Assembly (NCBI RefSeq): GCF_028715765.1
Contig: NZ_JAQURE010000003.1
Span: forward strand, 106,475 to 142,889
Source: Rhodoferax sp.
GTDB lineage: Bacteria; Pseudomonadota; Gammaproteobacteria; Burkholderiales; Burkholderiaceae_C
DNA: 36,415 bases
Direction: 5' to 3'
The translations under genes were made by a program, and so were the position numbers. Under the pieces are notes generated by a model. That model saw only the letters and a list, made by a program, of their open reading frames with translations. It did no database searches and was not told the DNA's origin. Of this stretch, positions 31,071 to 36,415 are shown piece by piece. The first letter of the stretch is position 1. Each line of letters begins with the position of its first letter.

Positions 31071-32123
31071 GTGACTCATCCGCGCGAAGCTCTACATGGC
31101 ACGGCAGCGACATCTTCTTTGCCGGTGTGTGACCATTACTGTGGGGTTGAAGCGCGGATGGTCAAAAGCCTTTCCTTGCAGTCTGAATTGACGCAAGAAT
31201 TTGGTACATGTGTTTTTGATGTCACACTCGATTGTGAGGATGGGGCACTGGTAGGTGGCGAGAAAGACCATGCTTTGATGGTCTCTGAGCTTGTAAATAA
31301 AGCGTACGTAGCTAGCAAAAATATAGCATCTGAGGCGCGCTCAAGAGTTGCAGTTCGACTGCATCCGGTTGACCATGATGCGTTTGAGCAAGATGTTGAA
31401 TTGATTGTGGGGCAGCATGCGCAGGGTTTGTGTCACGTCATGCTTCCCAAAGTGGATTCTGTGCTTGATGTAGAACGTGCTTTAAAGGCCATTGACCGTG
31501 CGTGTGAATCGGCTGGCCGTTTGTTGCCGCTACCTGTTCATGTTTTGATTGAATCGCCTTTGGCGGTTCACCATGTGGCAGCCATCGTGGCGCATTCCAG
31601 AGTTCAGTCTGCCAGTTTTGGCTTGATGGATTTTGTTTCAGCTCATGGTGGCGTGATACCGGCCTGTGCCATGGAAACCTCGTCATCAGACCAGCCTGAA
31701 ACTTTAGATCAGTTTGGACATCCTCTGGTGCTTAGAGCCAAACTGGAAATTTCTGCTGCGTGTCATGCTTTTGGCAAAGTCGCCTCTCACTGTGTGGTGA
31801 CCGAATTTAAAAATACAGCTCTTCTTGAAGCTGCTGCGAGGCGTGCCAGCCGTGCCTTGGGTTTTGGGCGGATGTGGAGCATTCACCCGGATCAAATTAG
31901 GCCTATATTGAAGGCCTTTGCCCCTGCTGAGGCTGAAGTTGAGCAAGCTAGCCAGATTGTTTGCAAAGCTTTTGCGGCCGATTGGGCACCCATTGCGCAC
32001 CGCGGTGTGTTGCATGATCGCGCCAGTTATCGGTATTTTTGGCAAACTTTGGTTCGTGCACATCAAACAGCCAGACTTTCTGCTGCTGATCCTGCACATC
32101 AATTTTTTGTTAACTCTTTCTAA
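31071..32123 (+). CDS. CitE-like / HpcH-HpaI aldolase family lyase
   Basis: 350 residues, starting at GTG 31071 with AGG just upstream. TIM-barrel family of citrate lyase beta subunits and malyl/citramalyl-CoA lyases. Visible motifs: TLDCEDGALVGGEKDHAL (the acid pair near strand 2), HVMLPKVDSVLDVERAL, VLIESPLAVHHVAAI with the metal-ligand Glu, FGLMDFVSAHGG with the second ligand Asp, and MWSIHPDQIRPI at the end. Conserved between mdh and acnB in Burkholderiales, so it likely acts on a C4/C5 CoA thioester or related acid, but the substrate is not known from sequence. Citrate lyase alpha/gamma partners are absent here. Confidence 0.88.
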   Translation: MTHPREALHGTAATSSLPVCDHYCGVEARMVKSLSLQSELTQEFGTCVFDVTLDCEDGALVGGEKDHALMVSELVNKAYVASKNIASEARSRVAVRLHPVDHDAFEQDVELIVGQHAQGLCHVMLPKVDSVLDVERALKAIDRACESAGRLLPLPVHVLIESPLAVHHVAAIVAHSRVQSASFGLMDFVSAHGGVIPACAMETSSSDQPETLDQFGHPLVLRAKLEISAACHAFGKVASHCVVTEFKNTALLEAAARRASRALGFGRMWSIHPDQIRPILKAFAPAEAEVEQASQIVCKAFAADWAPIAHRGVLHDRASYRYFWQTLVRAHQTARLSAADPAHQFFVNSF

Positions 32124-32140
32124 TTTATGAAAGTGCCCGC

Positions 32141-32758
32141 ATGAAACAAAAGTGGCGTTTTGATGTGTCTCTGTCAGTGACGACAACGATTGTTTGCATG
32201 AGTTGTCTGTTTGCTGTCTCCAGCGTGATGGCTGAAGGTGTGACAAAAGCCAAATCGCATCCTTCCACTAAACACAAGTCTTCCAGCCGAGTCGAATTGA
32301 AATCCAAGGCCAATCAAATGGCTGCGGGTGTTCGTGCGGCCGAAATAGCTTTGAGCCCTACTGAGCTTGAAATCGCTCAAAAAATAGAGGTGGGCGAAGT
32401 CAAGTGTGAACTGGGCGCATCGGTTCAAGTGACGGCCGATGCCGCCATGCCCGGATATTTCGATGTTCGCACCCAGAAGCTTCGGTTTCGCATGGTGCCC
32501 GTCATTTCTCAAACGGGCGCCATTCGGTTAGAAGACACCAAAGCAGGTGCTGTATGGTTGCAATTGGCCAATAAATCAATGTTGATGAGTCAAAAGCTGG
32601 GTTCCCGTTTGGCGGACGCCTGTGTTTCGCCCACACAAGCCTTGTTTGCCGCAGCCATGGAAAAGGCACCCATGCCCGGATTACTTGACAACCCTACGGA
32701 TGCAGACTCTTCCCAAGTGCCACAGGCTTTAACAGCCGCCACGATGGTGGTTCAGTAA
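32141..32758 (+). CDS. Conserved secreted/periplasmic protein of unknown function
   Basis: 205 residues. An N-terminal signal peptide (about 1-31, ending SSVMA) is followed by a basic, Ser/Lys-rich stretch (KAKSHPSTKHKSSSRVELKSK, in two parts) and a compact domain (about 65-170: LSPTELEIAQKIEVGEVKCEL, GYFDVRTQKLRFRMVPV, GAVWLQLANKSMLMSQKLG). Two cysteines remain in the mature part (in VKCEL and ADACVS) and could form a disulfide. No family name is known to me, but a protein like this recurs between the lyase and aconitase genes in related genomes as I recall. Gaps of 17 and 45 bp indicate the same operon. A periplasmic role in TCA metabolism is unclear. Confidence 0.8.
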   Translation: MKQKWRFDVSLSVTTTIVCMSCLFAVSSVMAEGVTKAKSHPSTKHKSSSRVELKSKANQMAAGVRAAEIALSPTELEIAQKIEVGEVKCELGASVQVTADAAMPGYFDVRTQKLRFRMVPVISQTGAIRLEDTKAGAVWLQLANKSMLMSQKLGSRLADACVSPTQALFAAAMEKAPMPGLLDNPTDADSSQVPQALTAATMVVQ

Positions 32759-32803
32759 AAATTTTGCTTGTTTTATCCATCTTTGATTCAAAAGGAGTTC
32801 TCT

Positions 32804-35386
32804 ATGTTGCAAACCTACCGTGCCCATGTGGAAGAGCGCGCCGCGCTCGGCATTCCCGCCTTGCCATTGACTGCACAGCAAACTGCTGGGTTGATTGAGT
32901 TACTTAAAAATCCCCCCCCCGGTGAGGATGCGTATTTGCTTGACCTGATCACTCACCGCGTCCCTGCGGGTGTGGATGACGCAGCCAAAGTAAAAGCCAG
33001 TTATTTGGCTGCCGTGGCTCACGGCACAGAAAACTGCAGTTTGATCAATCGTCAAAAAGCCACTGAATTGTTGGGCACGATGCTGGGTGGTTACAACTTA
33101 ACCCCGTTGATTGACTTGCTGGACGATGCAGCGGTTGCCGATGTGGCTGCGACTGGCTTGAAGAAAACACTGTTGATGTTTGATCAATTTCATGATGTCA
33201 AAGAAAAAGCCGACAAAGGCAATGCTTTCGCCAAAGCCGTGCTGCAAAGCTGGGCGGATGCTGAATGGTTCACCAGTCGTCCTGAAGTGCCCCAAAGCAT
33301 TGCACTGACTGTTTTCAAAGTCACGGGTGAAACCAATACAGACGACTTGTCACCGGCACCAGACGCCTGGAGTCGCCCTGACATTCCTTTGCATGCGTTG
33401 GCCATGCTCAAGAACAAGCGTGACGGCATCACTCCTGAAGAAGATGGAAAACGCGGCCCAGTCAAGTTCATTGAAGATTTGCGTGCCCGTGGCAATATGG
33501 TGGCCTATGTGGGCGACGTGGTTGGTACCGGCTCTAGCCGTAAATCTGCCACCAACAGTGTGTTGTGGTTTACTGGTGAAGACATTCCGTTTGTGCCAAA
33601 CAAGCGTTTTGGTGGCGTGTGCCTGGGTTCCAAAATTGCGCCCATTTTTTACAACACCATGGAAGATGCGGGTGCATTGCCCATCGAGTTGGATGTGAGT
33701 CAAATGGCCATGGGCGACACCATTGAATTGCGTCCCTACGAAGGTCAAGCCCTCAAAGACGGCAAAGTAATTGCCGAATTCAAACTCAAAAGCGATGTGC
33801 TGTTTGATGAAGTGCGTGCCGGTGGCCGGATTCCTTTGATCATCGGTCGGGGTCTCACGGCCAAAGCCCGTGAAGCATTGGGTCTGCCTGCTTCTACCTT
33901 GTTCCGATTGCCGCAAAACCCCAAGGCAACTGGCAAAGGCTTTACCCTGGCTCAAAAAATGGTGGGTCGTGCTTGCGGTTTGCCTGAAGGCCAAGGTGTT
34001 CTGCCAGGCACTTATTGCGAACCCAAAATGACCAGCGTGGGCTCCCAGGACACCACTGGCCCCATGACCCGTGACGAATTGAAAGACCTGGCTTGCTTGG
34101 GTTTCAGTGCTGACTTGGTCATGCAATCGTTCTGCCATACGGCGGCTTACCCCAAGCCGATTGACGTGAAAATGCACCATGAGCTGCCTGAGTTCATGAG
34201 CAACCGCGGCGGCATTCCCCTGCGTCCAGGCGACGGCATCATTCACAGCTGGCTCAACCGCATGTTGTTGCCTGATACCGTGGGCACTGGTGGCGACAGC
34301 CACACCCGTTTCCCGATCGGCATCAGCTTCCCCGCTGGTTCTGGTTTGGTGGCGTTTGGCGCAGCCACTGGTGTCATGCCGCTGGACATGCCTGAGAGTG
34401 TGCTGGTGCGTTTCAAAGGCAAGATGCAGCCTGGCATTACCTTACGTGACCTGGTGAATGCAATTCCGCTTTATGCCATCAAGTCAGGTGAATTGACGGT
34501 GGCCAAGCAAGGTAAGAAAAACGTGTTTTCTGGGCGTATTCTTGAAATTGAAGGTTTGCCAGACCTTAAAGTGGAACAAGCTTTTGAGTTGAGTGATGCC
34601 TCTGCAGAGCGCAGCGCCGCAGGATGCACGGTGCATCTGAACAAAGAGCCCATCATTGAATACCTCAACAGCAACATCGTCATGCTCAAGTGGATGATTG
34701 CCAACGGCTATTCTGATGTCCGCACCATCAACCGCCGTATCAAAGCCATGGAAGCCTGGTTGGCTGACCCCAAGCTGCTCAAAGCCGATGCCGATGCGCA
34801 ATACGCCAGCGTTATTGAAATTGACTTGGCCGACATTCACGAGCCCATCGTGGCTTGCCCCAACGACCCGGACGATGTCAAAACCTTGTCCGATGTGGCT
34901 GGTACCAAAATTGAAGAAGTGTTCATTGGGTCGTGCATGACCAACATTGGCCACTTCCGCGCTGCATCCAAGTTGTTGGAAAACAAGCGCGACATCCCAG
35001 TCAAACTGTGGATGGCACCACCGACCAAGATGGATGCCAAGCAACTCAGCGAAGAAGGGCACTATGGCGTGCTGGGTAGTGCCGGTGCACGTATGGAAAT
35101 GCCAGGTTGCAGCCTCTGCATGGGTAACCAGGCGCAGGTGAAGGAAGGTGCTGTGGTGTTTTCTACCTCCACCCGCAACTTCCCCAATCGGTTGGGTAAA
35201 AACAGCAACGTGTTTTTGGGAAGTGCCGAGTTGGCTGCCATTTGCTCTAAATTGGGTCGCATCCCAACCAAAGAAGAATACATGGCTGACATGGGCGTGC
35301 TCAATGCAGCCAGCAGCAAAATTTACCAGTACCTCAACTTTGATCAAGTCAAGGACTACACCGACGCAGCTGCCAGTGTGAACTAA
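32804..35386 (+). CDS. acnB: Aconitate hydratase B / 2-methylisocitrate dehydratase
   Basis: 860 residues from ATG at 32804 with AAGGAG at 32792-32797; an in-frame ATG at 32768 lacks a site and adds 12 odd residues. It interconverts citrate and isocitrate; AcnB also acts in the methylcitrate cycle. The HEAT-like N-terminal domain (about 1-155) and swivelling domain ([35 protein letters not shown]) precede the core, the AcnB order. Cluster cysteines lie in [26 protein letters not shown] and [13 protein letters not shown] run of nine C (32912-32920) encodes Pro-Pro-Pro at about residues 37-39. A terminator follows. Confidence 0.98.
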   Translation: MLQTYRAHVEERAALGIPALPLTAQQTAGLIELLKNPPPGEDAYLLDLITHRVPAGVDDAAKVKASYLAAVAHGTENCSLINRQKATELLGTMLGGYNLTPLIDLLDDAAVADVAATGLKKTLLMFDQFHDVKEKADKGNAFAKAVLQSWADAEWFTSRPEVPQSIALTVFKVTGETNTDDLSPAPDAWSRPDIPLHALAMLKNKRDGITPEEDGKRGPVKFIEDLRARGNMVAYVGDVVGTGSSRKSATNSVLWFTGEDIPFVPNKRFGGVCLGSKIAPIFYNTMEDAGALPIELDVSQMAMGDTIELRPYEGQALKDGKVIAEFKLKSDVLFDEVRAGGRIPLIIGRGLTAKAREALGLPASTLFRLPQNPKATGKGFTLAQKMVGRACGLPEGQGVLPGTYCEPKMTSVGSQDTTGPMTRDELKDLACLGFSADLVMQSFCHTAAYPKPIDVKMHHELPEFMSNRGGIPLRPGDGIIHSWLNRMLLPDTVGTGGDSHTRFPIGISFPAGSGLVAFGAATGVMPLDMPESVLVRFKGKMQPGITLRDLVNAIPLYAIKSGELTVAKQGKKNVFSGRILEIEGLPDLKVEQAFELSDASAERSAAGCTVHLNKEPIIEYLNSNIVMLKWMIANGYSDVRTINRRIKAMEAWLADPKLLKADADAQYASVIEIDLADIHEPIVACPNDPDDVKTLSDVAGTKIEEVFIGSCMTNIGHFRAASKLLENKRDIPVKLWMAPPTKMDAKQLSEEGHYGVLGSAGARMEMPGCSLCMGNQAQVKEGAVVFSTSTRNFPNRLGKNSNVFLGSAELAAICSKLGRIPTKEEYMADMGVLNAASSKIYQYLNFDQVKDYTDAAASVN

Positions 35387-35434
35387 AGTCAAACCATACG
35401 TCAGGCTCTTCAGTGAGCCGTGTGATACATCTAC

Positions 35435-35468
35435 AAAAGGCACCGCAGCTATCGCTGTGGTGCCTTTT
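35435..35468. terminator. Bidirectional terminator between acnB and the acetyltransferase gene
   Basis: A 15-pair stem (35435-35449 / 35454-35468; AAAAGGCACC at one end, GGTGCCTTTT at the other, one G-T pair) with loop TATC, followed on the plus strand by GTCTTT. The A4/T4 ends make it usable in both directions for the convergent genes. A smaller hairpin GGCTC/GAGCC lies at 35404-35419. Confidence 0.88.
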
Positions 35469-35490
35469 GTCTTTGACCCCTTGTGTCAAG

Positions 35491-36024
35491 CTAATTGACG
35501 CTCTCATCAGGGCGCGTGCTGTCTCCTTGGCCAATCGTTTTTTCCATCATCACTACATCTAGCCAGCGGTCAAATTTCCAGCCACAGGATGTCAACGTCC
35601 CCACGTTGCGAAAACCTGCGCTGGTATGCACGCCAACCGAGCCCAGGTTGTGAGAGTCACCAATCACTGCAATCATTTTTCTCACGCCTGCCATTTCTGC
35701 TTGATGGAGTAGCTCTGCCAAAAGCGCTCGCCCCAGACCTTGTCCGACAGCCTCGGGTGCCAAGTAAATGGAATCTTCGGCTGAAAAACGGTAAGCGGGT
35801 CTGGGTTTGAACCAGTTGCAATAGGCAAAGCCCAACACACGCTCGTGGTCAACCGCTACCAAATAGGGTAATTTTTTACTCAGCACATCCGCACGTCGTT
35901 GTGCCATGTCTTCATGTGTGGGAGGGATCATTTCAAACGTGCCCGTACCGTGAAGCACGTGGTGCGCATAGATACGCGTAATCTGGTCAATGTCTTGAAC
36001 TTGGCTGAGGCGAATAATGGACAT
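35491..36024 (-). CDS. GNAT-family N-acetyltransferase (phosphinothricin acetyltransferase-like)
   Basis: 177 residues. The GNAT fold with the acetyl-CoA loop in EAVGQGLGRALLAELL (about 92-107). The family pattern matches Pat/MddA-type enzymes: ITRIYAHHVLHGTGTFEMIPPT at the N-terminus, VLGFAYCNWFKPRPAYRFSAEDSIYL in the core, and MIAVIGDSHNLGSVGVHTSAGFRNVGTL at the end (each in pieces). Members acetylate phosphinothricin, methionine sulfoximine/sulfone or related amines; the true substrate here is not known. It lies opposite rpsP and its start codon overlaps the rpsP -35 element. Confidence 0.9.
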   Translation of the reverse strand: MSIIRLSQVQDIDQITRIYAHHVLHGTGTFEMIPPTHEDMAQRRADVLSKKLPYLVAVDHERVLGFAYCNWFKPRPAYRFSAEDSIYLAPEAVGQGLGRALLAELLHQAEMAGVRKMIAVIGDSHNLGSVGVHTSAGFRNVGTLTSCGWKFDRWLDVVMMEKTIGQGDSTRPDESVN

Positions 36025-36045
36025 GGTGTGTGTTGAATATATAAT
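36018..36045 (+). promoter_or_regulatory. rpsP promoter
   Basis: -35 TGGACA (36018-36023), 16-bp spacer, perfect -10 TATAAT (36040-36045). The -35 overlaps the start codon of the divergent acetyltransferase gene (36022-36024). Transcription would start near 36052, giving a leader of about 100 nt. Confidence 0.75.
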
Positions 36046-36118
36046 ATTAGGCTATCTGTCGTGTCGCATGGCCGGGTGGTCATGTTGCGTGTCTCAAGCG
36101 TCGGATTTTATGCCAATT

Positions 36119-36136
36119 TGTGGAAACTTTTCCACA
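36119..36136 (+). promoter_or_regulatory. Leader inverted repeat before rpsP
   Basis: TGTGGAAA (36119-36126) / TTTCCACA (36129-36136), perfect 8-bp arms separated by CT, ending 6 bp before the AAGGA ribosome site (36143-36147). It may be a leader hairpin affecting translation of S16 or a protein-binding palindrome. Confidence 0.45.
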
Positions 36137-36153
36137 CCCCCAAAGGATAAATC

Positions 36154-36405
36154 ATGGTCGTCATTCGACTCGCCCGTGGCGGTGCAAAAGCACGCCCGTT
36201 TTTCAATATTGTGGTTGCTGACAAGCGTACTCGTCGTGATGGTCGCTTCATTGAGCGCATTGGTTTTTACAACCCCATTGCTACAGCCAACGAAGAAAGC
36301 ATTCGCATTGCCCAAGATCGCTTGACCTATTGGCGCAGTGTGGGTGCTCAGGCCTCTCCAACGGTGGAACGCCTGGTCAACCAATTGGCTAAAAAAGCGG
36401 TTTGA
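36154..36405 (+). CDS. rpsP: 30S ribosomal protein S16
   Basis: 83 residues, full length. Assembly protein of the 30S subunit. Family signature [23 protein letters not shown] (in pieces) and [15 protein letters not shown] are clear. The ribosome site is AAGGA at 36143-36147. Ten bases after the stop remain in the window; rimM would be expected next, and ATG triplets at 36404 and 36413 could start it, but that cannot be judged here. Confidence 0.98.
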   Translation: MVVIRLARGGAKARPFFNIVVADKRTRRDGRFIERIGFYNPIATANEESIRIAQDRLTYWRSVGAQASPTVERLVNQLAKKAV

Positions 36406-36415
36406 TGCTTTGATG

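Noticed and set aside
31300..31345. Possible further copy of the 45-bp repeat in the CitE-like gene (TAGCTAGCAAAAATATAGC)
   Set aside because: Only a short AGC/ATAGC similarity; the right-hand GGGCTA block is missing.

Overview
The window looks like a betaproteobacterial chromosome, Burkholderiales and most likely Comamonadaceae (Rhodoferax/Polaromonas-like). The evidence is gene order and protein character: leuC-leuD-leuB-asd-fimV-truA-trpF-trpB-trpA-accD on one strand, then sdhCDAB-sdhE-gltA with a divergent gntR / mdh-citE-like-acnB block. The genus is an inference from memory of the families; no search was possible.

Layout. (1) 1-2990, minus strand: an RNB-family ribonuclease gene followed by a TonB-family gene that overlaps it by 4 bp. 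(2) 3177-11557: an 8.3-kb integrated element inside a tRNA-Lys(CUU) gene. A 49-bp copy of the tRNA 3' half lies at 3177-3225 and the intact tRNA at 11509-11584. The element's genes all read on the plus strand, opposite to the chromosomal genes on either side: tyrosine integrase, toxin/antitoxin pair, several small DNA-binding or unknown proteins, a primase-helicase, an iteron cluster resembling a replication origin, a VRR-NUC nuclease and an unknown protein. No capsid, portal, terminase, relaxase or conjugation gene is visible. (3) 11717-23701, minus: accD, trpA, trpB, trpF, truA, fimV, asd, leuB, leuD, leuC (lipid, tryptophan, leucine and aspartate-family biosynthesis, a tRNA-modification enzyme and a cell-pole/pilus protein). 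(4) 23811-28886, minus: sdhC-sdhD-sdhA-sdhB-sdhE-gltA, a TCA-cycle operon closed by a strong terminator. (5) 29093-35386: a GntR regulator reading left and mdh, a CitE-like lyase, a secreted protein and acnB reading right. A perfect 12-bp palindrome in the shared promoter region is a good operator candidate. (6) 35491-36405: a GNAT acetyltransferase and, divergently, rpsP, the first gene of the usual rpsP-rimM-trmD-rplS operon.

Two things stand out. First, the tRNA-Lys element: it has integrase, primase-helicase, an array of direct and inverted 15-bp/10-bp iterons around AT-rich DNA, and a nuclease, but no structural genes. This suggests an integrated replicon or phage satellite. It also appears to bring its own terminator for the tRNA it displaces from the original one. 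Second, a roughly 45-bp interspersed repeat family occurs at least six times in the chromosomal part and not, as far as I could see, in the element. Several copies lie inside or at the ends of reading frames (rnb, trpA, trpB, trpF, leuD) without breaking them.

All positions, motifs and repeats were read by eye. Family assignments come from recognised motifs. No similarity search or folding program was run.
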